From: a gamma proteobacterium symbiont of Taylorina sp.
Lineage (GTDB): Bacteria; Pseudomonadota; Gammaproteobacteria; GRL18
Assembly: GCA_025655455.1 (NCBI GenBank)
Contig: JAHXIV010000023.1
Location: 43,079-97,533, forward strand
DNA: 54,455 nucleotides
Direction: 5' to 3'
Shown here: in pieces, positions 18,155-27,202 of the stretch
Position numbering within the stretch: position 1 is the stretch's first letter
How the letters are laid out: each line of letters opens with the position of its first letter
Program-made: the position numbers and the translations under genes
The notes under the pieces: model-generated
Database searches by the model: none
The model's input: only the letters and a program-made list of their open reading frames with translations
Told to the model about the DNA's origin: nothing

Positions 18155-20059
18155 TTAAATACCTGCTAGATTGCCTTTGTTTTCCAGCCACGAACGTCGA
18201 TCAGCTGAACGTTTTTTTGCTAATAACATATCCATCATTTGATAAGTTGCATCATCTTCCTGAATGGTCAGACGAACAAGACGACGGGTATCAGGGGCAA
18301 TGGTGGTTTCTCTTAACTGCAGTGGATTCATTTCACCCAGTCCCTTGAAGCGCTGTACATTCACCTTGCCGCGAATTTTTTCTGCCTCAATTCTATCTAA
18401 AATACCTCTTTTTTCTGCCTCATCCAGAGCATAAAAAACCTGTTTGCCAACATCAATTCTAAATAAGGGCGGCATAGCCACATAGATATGACCTTCATCA
18501 ACCAGTGTTCTAAAATGACGAATAAACAGTGCACAGAGTAAAGTGGCAATATGTAAACCATCTGAGTCTGCATCAGCCAGAATACAAATTTTGCCATAAC
18601 GAAGTCCTTTAATATCTGTTGAACCCGGATCAACGCCAATAGCCACAGAGATATCATGTACTTCATTAGAGGCCAGTACCTGAGCAGAGTCAACTTCCCA
18701 GGTATTGAGAATTTTTCCACGTAGGGGCATGATGGCCTGAAAGTTTCTATCCCGAGCCTGTTTGGCTGATCCCCCGGCTGAATCCCCTTCCACCAGAAAA
18801 AGTTCAGTTTCATTAAAATCTGAAGAAGTACAATCCGCCAATTTTCCCGGTAAGGCAGGTCCCTGAGTGATCTTTTTACGGACGATCTTCTTGCCCGCAC
18901 GGATGCGTTGATTGGCACGCCGGATAATCTGTTCCGCCAGTCGCTCACCATCATCTGTATTTTGATTTAACCACAAACCAAAGGCATCTTTCACGACACC
19001 GGAAACAAAGGAAGCACATTCACGAGATGACAGACGTTCCTTGGTTTGTCCGGAAAACAGGGGATCCTGCAATTTAACCGATAGAATATAACAACAATTA
19101 TCCCAGACATCATCCGGAGCAATTTTCACCCCTCTGGGCAATAAATTACGAAACTCACAAAATTCTCTTATCGCTTCGGTCAAACCCGTGCGCAAGCCAT
19201 TCACATGAGTACCACCCTGCGGTGTCGGTATCAGATTGGCATAACTCTCTGTAATCGGTGTTCCCTCTTTTGACAACTCTTCTCCTGATAACCAAAGCAA
19301 GGCCCATTCAGCCTGTTCATTATTGCCTTCCAGATGTCCGATAAAAGGAGCGGCTGGAATACTTTCCTTTTCTTCAATAGCATCAAGCAAATAATCTGAC
19401 AGGCCATTTTCAAAATACCAGCGTTCCCGCTCATTGGTGTTTTCATCTTTAAAATTAATTTCCAGCCCCGGGCATAAAACTGCTTTTGCTCTAAGTCTAT
19501 GCTTTAAGCGCCGTACAGAAAATTTCAGCGTATCAAAATATTGCTTATCCGGCCAAAAACGTACCATGGTACCGGTATTACGCTGACCAATATCCGCAAT
19601 TTTTTCTAAACTATGGGTTTTATCCCCATGGGCAAAAGCCATATAGTATTCTTCACCCTGTCTGCGAACCCAGATTTCAAGTTTAGTGGATAAGGCGTTC
19701 ACCACAGAAACACCCACACCATGCAGCCCCCCTGAAAACTGATAGTTATCATTGGAGAATTTTGCACCTGCATGTAAACGCGTGAGAATAAGTTCCACGC
19801 CGGGTATTTTTTCATCCGGATGCAGATCAACGGGCATACCCCGGCCATCATCTTTTACCGATAAGGAACCATCCTGATATAACACCACGTCAATACGACG
19901 GGCAAAGCCTGACATAGCTTCATCCACACTATTATCAATGACTTCCTGCGCCAAATGATTGGGGCGTTCTGTCTGGGTATACATGCCCGGACGTCTTTGA
20001 ACCGGCTCAAGGCCGTTTAAGACTTCAATATCCTGTGCATCGTAGGAACTTACTGCCAT
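18155..20059 (-). CDS. parE: DNA topoisomerase IV subunit B
   Basis: The ATPase subunit of topoisomerase IV, 634 residues as usual for the family. The GHKL ATP site is shown by EVIDNSVDEAMSG, DDGRGMPVD and SGGLHGVGVSVVNALS. The TOPRIM domain has EGDSAGGSAKQARDR and LADADSDGLHIATLL. The C-terminus is QMMDMLLAKKRSADRRSWLE, as in ParE and unlike GyrB, which has an additional insertion. It lies 73 bp downstream of the LCIB-like gene on the same strand. parC is over 4 kb further on, beyond the inserted region. Confidence 0.97.
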   Translation of the reverse strand: MAVSSYDAQDIEVLNGLEPVQRRPGMYTQTERPNHLAQEVIDNSVDEAMSGFARRIDVVLYQDGSLSVKDDGRGMPVDLHPDEKIPGVELILTRLHAGAKFSNDNYQFSGGLHGVGVSVVNALSTKLEIWVRRQGEEYYMAFAHGDKTHSLEKIADIGQRNTGTMVRFWPDKQYFDTLKFSVRRLKHRLRAKAVLCPGLEINFKDENTNERERWYFENGLSDYLLDAIEEKESIPAAPFIGHLEGNNEQAEWALLWLSGEELSKEGTPITESYANLIPTPQGGTHVNGLRTGLTEAIREFCEFRNLLPRGVKIAPDDVWDNCCYILSVKLQDPLFSGQTKERLSSRECASFVSGVVKDAFGLWLNQNTDDGERLAEQIIRRANQRIRAGKKIVRKKITQGPALPGKLADCTSSDFNETELFLVEGDSAGGSAKQARDRNFQAIMPLRGKILNTWEVDSAQVLASNEVHDISVAIGVDPGSTDIKGLRYGKICILADADSDGLHIATLLCALFIRHFRTLVDEGHIYVAMPPLFRIDVGKQVFYALDEAEKRGILDRIEAEKIRGKVNVQRFKGLGEMNPLQLRETTIAPDTRRLVRLTIQEDDATYQMMDMLLAKKRSADRRSWLENKGNLAGI

Positions 20060-20132
20060 TTGTTGTTTACCTTTTTAATTTTTTACAAAGAGATGTAGAT
20101 TTAGTACCAATAGTAAGTTTCTATTCCAGCAT

Positions 20133-21278
20133 CTAAAATGGCAGATATATCTCTTCGGCATTCTCCATAATATCAATTGCTGTTTCCATATCAAGTTGGT
20201 CAGGGTTGTCTGTTGATTGTTCCAGCAGTTTTTCAAATACTTCAGCCTGTTCCCAGGTTTGATGATGACCATTTTCATCCTGCACATAGGCAGCCCAGGG
20301 GATAAATTTTGTTAATGGAAAGACCTGCCCTTCCTGGGGAGAGATATCAACATTTAAACCGGATATAAACAGGATTTTTTTATTTTTATAGCTGGGTTCC
20401 TGGATAATGGTTCTAAAGGCTCTGTCAAACTCTACCTGAGTATTGGCTTGTGCAGCGGTCAATGCCGGCCATTTAGAAGTAACCACATAGGGCATCACAT
20501 TAATCAGGTTTTTTTCTAAATGATCACGCCCTTCATGATGATGACTGATTTTTCGTTTAAAGTAGAAGAGATCAGGATGAAGCTGTGTTCCTATCGCTCT
20601 GCTTTGACCATTTTTTAGTTCATCAGTATTAAAATAATTAAGTAAAGCAACTGATGCAGGAAAAACCTTTGCTGTACTTTTAGATAATTCAGGTATGAGC
20701 TTTCCCTGAGGATCTAACTTGACAATTTTATCTATATTAAGCAGCAGACCTTCTTCACGTTCAGCATGTAATAAAAGATTATCAACAATCACTTTGATCT
20801 TATCATTTTGTTTAGCTATAAAAATATTGTCACAGGCAAACTTATATTCTTTCAAATACCATTCCAGAGCACCTGAAATCTTTCCACAATTGGATGTCTC
20901 GCAGGCATCTTCAGTCTGTAAACGACGATAAACTCCGAAACGTTCATTAACAGGATCATAGCCCACATGGCTGGCCTGAATAATCACCAGATCTTTGCCA
21001 TGATGTGAATGGGGTGCATGTCGATCAGTTGCAACAATCCCCCCCACCAGGCCATGATTAAACGGGAAAGTACCAAAGTGTTTGGCAATCAAAATAATGG
21101 GATAACCCTGACTTTCATCTGAGCAAAAGGCTCTGGACGGCATAATTCTTCCAGACTTAAAACCTAATGACTTTGCAAGGTTATAGACTCTTGGCATAAA
21201 GCGGCTATAACGCATTGATACTTCGGCCATATGGTAAGCACCCAGTAAACTGGAAATTGAGCTATTTGTACCATACAT
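20133..21278 (-). CDS. LCIB-type (theta-class) carbonic anhydrase homologue
   Basis: The N-terminal half matches the pattern of the limiting-CO2-inducible B/C family (LCIB_C_CA): C52-S-D54-E, then FNHGLVGGIVATDRH, PHSHHGKDLVIIQASHVGYD with H104, a GVYRR segment and C131 in NCGKISGALEW. In that family a Cys-His-Cys set binds zinc and algal members take part in CO2 concentration; some members hydrate CO2 while others appear inactive. The remaining 240 residues are an extension that I do not recognise; it includes NVMPYVVTSKWPALTAAQAN. No signal peptide, so it is cytoplasmic. It lies 77 bp downstream of the sigma54 activator gene and 73 bp upstream of parE. Activity is inference from memory of the family pattern. 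Confidence 0.7.
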   Translation of the reverse strand: MYGTNSSISSLLGAYHMAEVSMRYSRFMPRVYNLAKSLGFKSGRIMPSRAFCSDESQGYPIILIAKHFGTFPFNHGLVGGIVATDRHAPHSHHGKDLVIIQASHVGYDPVNERFGVYRRLQTEDACETSNCGKISGALEWYLKEYKFACDNIFIAKQNDKIKVIVDNLLLHAEREEGLLLNIDKIVKLDPQGKLIPELSKSTAKVFPASVALLNYFNTDELKNGQSRAIGTQLHPDLFYFKRKISHHHEGRDHLEKNLINVMPYVVTSKWPALTAAQANTQVEFDRAFRTIIQEPSYKNKKILFISGLNVDISPQEGQVFPLTKFIPWAAYVQDENGHHQTWEQAEVFEKLLEQSTDNPDQLDMETAIDIMENAEEIYLPF

Positions 21279-21354
21279 ATAAAAACTCCATCTTTTTTTC
21301 GGGATCGATAATATAACCTAATCCAGTCAAAATTTCAGTAATTTTCCATACCGG

Positions 21355-22734
21355 CTAATTAAGTTCATATTTCTTTATTTTTCGCCATAAAGAAACGCGG
21401 TCTATACCTAATATCTCTGCAGCCTTAGTTCGGTTACCGCCACATTTATCCAGCACCCATTTGACGTATTTAATTGCCTGTTCATCTAATGTGGGTAATT
21501 TATTTTTGTTAAATCGCATTACCGAGACTGAATTTTCTGTGAGACTATTAGGTAGTTGAGCCAGGGTGATTTTATTTTCAGTGGAAAGAACAATGGCTCT
21601 TTCAATTAAATTTTCCAGTTCACGAATATTTCCAGGAAAGCCATATTGAATCAGAATATCCAGAACTTCAGGTGCAAAATCTTCTACATTTTTATTCAGA
21701 TCCTGGGTATGTTTCTTTAAAAAATGATAGGCCAGTATCGGGACATCATTTTTACGTTCTGATAAGGGAGGAAGATGAATTTGTATAACATTGAGTCGAT
21801 AAAAAAGATCCTGTCTAAAACGTCCCTCCGCCAGCTCCAATTCTAAATCCCGATTTGTTGCCGCCAAAAATCTGACATTCATTGCATAAGTTTTGGTCCC
21901 TCCTAAACGTTGTACCTCATTTTCCTGCAACACTCTTAATAGTTTTACCTGCATATTAAGAGACATTTCTGCAATTTCATCCAGAAAAAGAGTACCGCCA
22001 TCAGCACTTTCTATTAGCCCTTTGTGAGAACTATTAGCACCTGTGAAAGCCCCCTTTTCATGCCCAAAAAGTTCATTGGCTAATAATTCTTCCTGTAATG
22101 CTCCACAATTAATAGCCACAAAAGGCTGGCTGTTTCTATGACTATTGGCATGAATAAATCGGGCGGCTAATTCTTTTCCTGTACCACTTTCACCGGTAAT
22201 AATGACACTGCAATCAGAAGGGGCTATCTGTTTCATGGTCTCTAATAATCGCAGCGTTACCGGATCCTGGGTGATAATTTGAGATCCAATATTATCTTCT
22301 ATTAGTTGTGATTTCAGCTTTTTGTTTTCACGTTTAAGTGTCACCAGTTCCAATGCATTTTTAACGATTTCACGCACGTCATCTAATTGATAGGGTTTTG
22401 TTAAATAATGGTAAGCTCCCTTCTTCATCGCCTGAACAACAGACTCATAAGAGCCATGACCAGTTAAAAGAATGACAGGCAGATCCGGATCAATTGTTTG
22501 TGCCTGTTTTAATATGCCCATACCATCCACCTTATCCATTTTCAGATCGGTGATAACCACATCAAAAGCCTGCTCTTCAAGTGCTTTAAAACCACCGGAA
22601 CCGGTACTTCTTGTAGTGACCTGATAACCTGCTTTGGTCAATAAATGAGATAAATTTTTTATAGCAATAGGCTCATCATCAATAATTAATAAAGAGGCTT
22701 GTCTGGTGGCTTCATTCTCAAATAGAGGACTCAT
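21355..22734 (-). CDS. NtrC-type sigma54 response regulator
   Basis: Receiver domain with D63 as phospho-acceptor (ITDLKMD), then the AAA+ domain with Walker A GESGTGKE, the sigma54-contact loop GAFTGAN, Walker B GGTLFLDEIAEMS, and sensor motifs VRFLAATNRDLE. The C-terminal Fis-type helix-turn-helix ends AAEILGIDRVSLWRKIKKY. It activates sigma54 RNA polymerase after phosphorylation. It follows the kinase gene by 20 bp. A near-consensus sigma54 promoter lies just beyond the kinase gene in the divergent direction (24543-24557), which is the obvious target. Confidence 0.95.
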   Translation of the reverse strand: MSPLFENEATRQASLLIIDDEPIAIKNLSHLLTKAGYQVTTRSTGSGGFKALEEQAFDVVITDLKMDKVDGMGILKQAQTIDPDLPVILLTGHGSYESVVQAMKKGAYHYLTKPYQLDDVREIVKNALELVTLKRENKKLKSQLIEDNIGSQIITQDPVTLRLLETMKQIAPSDCSVIITGESGTGKELAARFIHANSHRNSQPFVAINCGALQEELLANELFGHEKGAFTGANSSHKGLIESADGGTLFLDEIAEMSLNMQVKLLRVLQENEVQRLGGTKTYAMNVRFLAATNRDLELELAEGRFRQDLFYRLNVIQIHLPPLSERKNDVPILAYHFLKKHTQDLNKNVEDFAPEVLDILIQYGFPGNIRELENLIERAIVLSTENKITLAQLPNSLTENSVSVMRFNKNKLPTLDEQAIKYVKWVLDKCGGNRTKAAEILGIDRVSLWRKIKKYELN

Positions 22735-22754
22735 TTTTCTAATAGTTCCATTTT

Positions 22755-24296
22755 TTACAAAGAGTTTTTATCGAAAGTATTGTTAAGAGTTTTATCAGTG
22801 TTTTCATTATGTATACAACTAATTAACGGATAAGGTAAGCGAATAATAAATTCAGTCCCTTTTTTTGATTGAGAAGAGGGTTGACTGATCACGCCAATTT
22901 CACCAAAATGATCTCTGATAATCTCCTGAACAATATATAAACCAATCCCCATTCCATTTCCGGGTGCTTTGGTGGTGTAGAAAGGATCAAAAATATGTTT
23001 GATTGTTGTCTTATCCATACCACAGCCATGGTCTTTGATTCTCAAAATGGTATAGGGCATCTTGGGATTAAGTGATTTTTTTAGATCACCGATTACATAA
23101 GCATCATCAGGTAGATGACAGCTATGATCCCAGCAAAATTCAGCTTTTAATTCAATCTGATTGGTTTTATCGCCCGCATCAATTGAATTTTTTATGAGAT
23201 TGATCAAGACTTGCTGAAATCGCTGCCGATCAACATTAATAAAAACTTCATCAGGAATATCCTTCAACACTTCAGGTAATTGCTTAAGATCGTTGTGCAA
23301 TAATAGTAAAGTATTATCAATTAATTCTGATAATTGAATGGGTTCTATAATACAATCCTGCTGACGACCAAAATCTTTCAGGGCATTAACAATTTTATGT
23401 GCTCTCATGGTTTCTCTATCAATTTGTTCCAGCCAGTCCATTAACAGCTCTCGATCGGCAGTATCAAGTTCTTCCTTTAATAATTGACAGGAAGAAAGCA
23501 CATTACCCAGAGGATTATTGAGTTCATGAGCAACACCGGAAATAAGAATACCCAGTGATGCCAGCTTCTCTGTATGCAGCAACCTTTTTTTTCTTAAGTC
23601 CAGTTCATAAAGCATCCGGTTAAATGCATTGGCAAAGGTAATAACTTCCTGTTCATTATTATCCACTTTAAGCTGGTCAAACTGTCCTTGTGCAATGGGT
23701 TCCAGTTTGTTTTCCAGATCCCGTAAAGGTTTTACAACCAGATAACTGAGTCGATAACCTATCAATACAGTAATCAAAGCAATAATAAAAATAGCTCCGG
23801 CTAAGGTCCATTGTGTTGTGTTTAATGATTGCAGTAAATTTTCTCTTTCCTGTGAAGCAAATTTATCAGCAATCAGTGAGAGTTTATGACCCAGTGGCCG
23901 AATCGCTTTAGCAACATCTTCCTGTTGCAATTGCTCCCATTGTTTCCAATATTTTGTCATAAGGATTTGGTAATTCTTTAATGATAACTGCAGATCATTT
24001 AAATCAACCTGAGAACGAAGATGGGAATAACTGTCATGATTTTTATTTAAATTACTAATGGCTTCCCGGGTAAAAAGAAGGATATTTTCCAGTTCATTTT
24101 TATTGTGATAGAGGAACAGATTTTTTTCATGTCGTCTCATTTCAAGAATATCATCTTTAAAGTTGGATATCACAACACCTTCTTTCACCTGTTGTTGTAA
24201 ATAGAGCAGGTTAATAAAAGAGAAGAGACAAAGTAATACAATAAATATTGCCAGTAGATAGAACGCCCATGAGGTTTTATGTCGAATACTATTCAT
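22755..24296 (-). CDS. Sensor histidine kinase partner of the sigma54 regulator
   Basis: Two membrane segments (about 11-33 and 165-188) enclose a helical periplasmic sensor of about 130 residues, resembling four-helix-bundle sensors. HAMP follows, then the H box SGVAHELNNPLGN with H257, N box LINLIKNSIDAG, and G boxes DHGCGMD and GNGMGIGLYIVQ. Between the N and G1 boxes is an insertion with CWDHSCHL, whose clustered Cys and His residues could bind a metal or respond to redox; that is speculative. The 513-residue protein is transcribed away from the permease genes and is probably autoregulated. Confidence 0.92.
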   Translation of the reverse strand: MNSIRHKTSWAFYLLAIFIVLLCLFSFINLLYLQQQVKEGVVISNFKDDILEMRRHEKNLFLYHNKNELENILLFTREAISNLNKNHDSYSHLRSQVDLNDLQLSLKNYQILMTKYWKQWEQLQQEDVAKAIRPLGHKLSLIADKFASQERENLLQSLNTTQWTLAGAIFIIALITVLIGYRLSYLVVKPLRDLENKLEPIAQGQFDQLKVDNNEQEVITFANAFNRMLYELDLRKKRLLHTEKLASLGILISGVAHELNNPLGNVLSSCQLLKEELDTADRELLMDWLEQIDRETMRAHKIVNALKDFGRQQDCIIEPIQLSELIDNTLLLLHNDLKQLPEVLKDIPDEVFINVDRQRFQQVLINLIKNSIDAGDKTNQIELKAEFCWDHSCHLPDDAYVIGDLKKSLNPKMPYTILRIKDHGCGMDKTTIKHIFDPFYTTKAPGNGMGIGLYIVQEIIRDHFGEIGVISQPSSQSKKGTEFIIRLPYPLISCIHNENTDKTLNNTFDKNSL

Positions 24297-24542
24297 TAGT
24301 TTCTTTGCTTGAAAAATTTAATTGTTGCATATTGAAAGAGTCTTCGCAAATGCCAATTTAAGGCATCTGAAACACTATTTCATTTATGAAATCTTAGTGA
24401 TGCATTTTGAAACATTGCTTATAAGCCTATACATCAGTCGGTGAGAATAAAGTGCATATTAACTATTGCAAATTGCAACACTAAATTTATAAAAAAAACT
24501 ATTTATATATATAAAACAGCAAGTTAGATTATTGTTTTTAAT
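24297..24542. promoter_or_regulatory. Divergent control region with inverted repeats
   Basis: Non-coding. It contains TGAAA-N5-TTTCA near 24369-24383, a further TGAAACA word around 24417, and TTGCAA-A-TTGCAA near 24466-24478. Any of these could be the enhancer-like site for the NtrC-type regulator, about 70-190 bp upstream of the -24/-12 promoter. None is a known consensus. Confidence 0.35.
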
Positions 24543-24557
24543 GGCGCACTAATTGCT
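24543..24557 (+). promoter_or_regulatory. Sigma54 (-24/-12) promoter
   Basis: TGGCGCACTAATTGCT (24542-24557): GG at 24543-24544 and GC at 24555-24556 are exactly 12 bp apart, as the TGGCAC-N5-TTGC consensus requires; only one core base differs. Transcription would start near 24568, 38 bp upstream of the first gene. A sigma54 activator gene lies just beyond in the opposite direction. Confidence 0.75.
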
Positions 24558-24605
24558 TACAAAGGAGTAGTAATAAATAATTTTCTAATATTAAGGTATA
24601 TTAAA

Positions 24606-25127
24606 ATGAATAAAATTTTAGACACTATACTCAATGGTTTATCGGCACAATATGCTGGCGAATATTTGTCCTCAACTAATAAAGAGCAGACTCTAAATGA
24701 TCGTCCTCTTACAGATAGACTCATTGTTCCTACATCTCAAACAAAGGTCATCCTGCCAAATAAATTGAAAAACGAAAAAAGACAGATTGCAATGTTGTGT
24801 AATGATTCAACCAATCAAAATGTTCTTAGTTATGTTTTGGGTAATGCCAATGATTGCTCAGTGGCGATTATTTATCATGGCTCTCATAAAATGATTCCCG
24901 CTGAATCATTTTATAAGCAGGCACGTTCCAGTCTTTCTGACAACAATGTTGATGTCAGTATTGTTAAGCTGATTAATGATTCTATCTATGATATTAAAGA
25001 TTATCTAATGAGTCATCGCTCTTTGCAATATCTTGTCACAGATTCACATGACAAATTAATGGCTACTTTTTTAAATAATAAATCAATTACTAAACATTTG
25101 CAGATTCCGATAGTACTTATTAATTAG
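24606..25127 (+). CDS. Unknown protein, possibly Usp-like fold (173 aa)
   Basis: I do not recognise a family with confidence. The first 60 residues look flexible; the rest alternates strands and helices (QIAMLCNDST, CSVAIIYHGSH, VDVSIVKLIND, LQYLVTDSHDKLM, LQIPIVLIN), which suggests a Rossmann-type or universal-stress-like domain with strands ending in small residues. No signal peptide or membrane segment. It is the first gene behind the sigma54 promoter and 41 bp upstream of the permease gene. A cytoplasmic accessory or regulatory role for the two transporters is plausible but unproven. Confidence 0.7.
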   Translation: MNKILDTILNGLSAQYAGEYLSSTNKEQTLNDRPLTDRLIVPTSQTKVILPNKLKNEKRQIAMLCNDSTNQNVLSYVLGNANDCSVAIIYHGSHKMIPAESFYKQARSSLSDNNVDVSIVKLINDSIYDIKDYLMSHRSLQYLVTDSHDKLMATFLNNKSITKHLQIPIVLIN

Positions 25128-25168
25128 TAGACTTAATAAATTGAACCATTATTTAAAAGAGAAATTAA

Positions 25169-27133
25169 ATGAAAGACAAACTTAAAAAACAAAAAAAGAA
25201 AATTATTGCAGGTATTTTATTTTTAGCCCTGGCTCTGTATATGTCAACCATTGTACCGACTATTCAAGTGTCCTGGGTAATGGGATTATTGCTTCTGACT
25301 ATTTATTTATTTGCCTTTGAAGTACTGGAAGTGGATGTTACTGCAATTTCTATTATGGTATTGCTTGGGCTGTCAACTTTGTTTGCACCAATTATGGGAC
25401 TTGAGGCAGGCCTGGTATCAACTGATAAAATATTTGATGGTTTTTCCAGTAATGCGGTGATGTCAATTATTGCAGTGATGATTATTGGTGCTGGTTTAGA
25501 TAAAACCGGAATAATGAGTAAAGTGGCTTCCTTTATTTTAAATGTTGGCGGCACCTCGGAAAAACGTATCATCCCGATCGTCTCCAGTACTGTGGGTATT
25601 ATTTCCTCCTTTATGCAGAATGTGGGTGCCGCAGCACTGTTTATTCCTGTTGTCAGTAGAATTTCAGCTCGTTCCGGCCTGCCAATGTCTCGCTTATTGA
25701 TGCCGATGGGATTTTGTGCAATTTTAGGTGGTACGGTGACCATGGTGGGGTCATCCCCCTTGATCCTGTTGAATGATTTGATCTTAACGTCCAATCATGC
25801 ATTACCTGAAACACAACAAATGCAAACCTGGGGACTATTTTCAGTTACACCCGTTGGTTTGGCTCTGGTTTTTACCGGTATTATTTATTTTGTTTTAGCA
25901 GGTCGTTTTGTGTTACCTAAAGTAAGTGAAAAGGCAGATGCGAGTTCAGCGACCAATACTATGGATTATTTTCAAAATATTTACGGTATCAGCTATGCGA
26001 TGTATGAAGTGATTGTCCCAGCAGAGAGTCCTCTGGTGGGACATGTTTTAAATGATATTGAACATGATGAGCATGTGCGAATCATTGCTGCGATTAAGGG
26101 TAACACAAAAGATGTCACCATTGGACCTAATGGCGTGGCCAGGGATTATACCATTGAAGCTCATACAATTTTGGGTATATTAGCAACAGATAAGCATATC
26201 AAAGAATTTTCCCGTGATTATTCTCTTAATGTCAAAGATAATCTGAAATTTTTCTCAGAAACACTTTCATCCTCTCGCTCAGGTGTTGCTGAAGTGGTGA
26301 TTCCCCCAGGCTCTCAATTAATTGATAAATCAGCCCGTGATGTCTGGTTAAGGAAAACTTATGGTCTTGCCATGGTGGCATTGCATCGTGAAGGTGAAAC
26401 ATTAGGAACAGGTGAAGGTATTCGTGATTTACCTTTCCAGGCAGGTGATACCCTGGTTGTTCATACTTTATGGACTAATCTGGATCGCATTGTAAAAGAC
26501 AAAAACTTTGTTGTGGTCACCACTGAATATCCACATGAAGAAATACGTCCGCATAAAGTAGGCTGGGCAGGTCTATTCTTTACTATTGCTTTATCAATGG
26601 TGTTATTTACTGATTTGAAACTCTCAGTTGCTTTATTAACCGGTGCTATTGGTATGGTTTTATCCGGTGTATTGAAAATTGAGGAAGCCTATGAGGCGGT
26701 TTCCTGGACAACAGTTTTTCTGTTAGCCAGTTTAATTCCTTTAGGGCTGGCAGTTGAAACTTCCGGTACGGCTGCGTGGATTGCAGATCAAACATTGCAA
26801 GTGGTGGGTGATCAGCCAATTTGGGTGATTCAGTCTTCAATTGCAGTATTAGCGACATTTTTTACTCTGGTCATGTCTAATGTAGGCGCCACTGTCTTAT
26901 TAGTCCCATTGGCTGTGAATATTGCTCTGGGTGTTGAAGGTGCCGATCCAGCAGTATTCGCCTTAACCGTTGCCATTGCCACTTCCAATTCATTTCTTAT
27001 CCCTACCCATCAGGTCAATGCCTTGATTATGGGACCTGCCGGATATAAGGTACCGGATTTTATGAAAGCAGGTGGAATTATGACTATTTTATTTTTAGTG
27101 GTCATGATGACAATGATGACTCTTATATTTTAG
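25169..27133 (+). CDS. SLC13/DASS-family permease with two TrkA-C domains
   Basis: Membrane segments at about 10-90 and 95-265, then two soluble RCK_C (TrkA-C) domains near residues 285-360 (EVIVPAESPLVGHVLNDIE) and 375-455 (VIPPGSQLIDKSARDVWLRK), then a second membrane block to the C-terminus. The internal-repeat motifs SSFMQNVGAAALFIP and MSNVGATVLLVPLA and the SNSFLIPTHQVN segment are typical of Na+-coupled anion transporters of the SLC13 family (sulfate, dicarboxylates and others). The substrate cannot be read from the sequence. It is followed by an NhaD-type Na+/H+ antiporter gene, which suggests a Na+-driven uptake unit. Confidence 0.88.
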   Translation: MKDKLKKQKKKIIAGILFLALALYMSTIVPTIQVSWVMGLLLLTIYLFAFEVLEVDVTAISIMVLLGLSTLFAPIMGLEAGLVSTDKIFDGFSSNAVMSIIAVMIIGAGLDKTGIMSKVASFILNVGGTSEKRIIPIVSSTVGIISSFMQNVGAAALFIPVVSRISARSGLPMSRLLMPMGFCAILGGTVTMVGSSPLILLNDLILTSNHALPETQQMQTWGLFSVTPVGLALVFTGIIYFVLAGRFVLPKVSEKADASSATNTMDYFQNIYGISYAMYEVIVPAESPLVGHVLNDIEHDEHVRIIAAIKGNTKDVTIGPNGVARDYTIEAHTILGILATDKHIKEFSRDYSLNVKDNLKFFSETLSSSRSGVAEVVIPPGSQLIDKSARDVWLRKTYGLAMVALHREGETLGTGEGIRDLPFQAGDTLVVHTLWTNLDRIVKDKNFVVVTTEYPHEEIRPHKVGWAGLFFTIALSMVLFTDLKLSVALLTGAIGMVLSGVLKIEEAYEAVSWTTVFLLASLIPLGLAVETSGTAAWIADQTLQVVGDQPIWVIQSSIAVLATFFTLVMSNVGATVLLVPLAVNIALGVEGADPAVFALTVAIATSNSFLIPTHQVNALIMGPAGYKVPDFMKAGGIMTILFLVVMMTMMTLIF

Positions 27134-27202
27134 AGATTCTTAGGAATTTATTCATTAGGACAGCCCTTAGAATCTCTTATCCCTGTGATTAGGACAATAT
27201 TT

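Noticed and set aside
25303..25794. Long minus-strand frame inside the permease gene
   Set aside because: It is antisense to a clear membrane transporter and has composition typical of a shadow frame.
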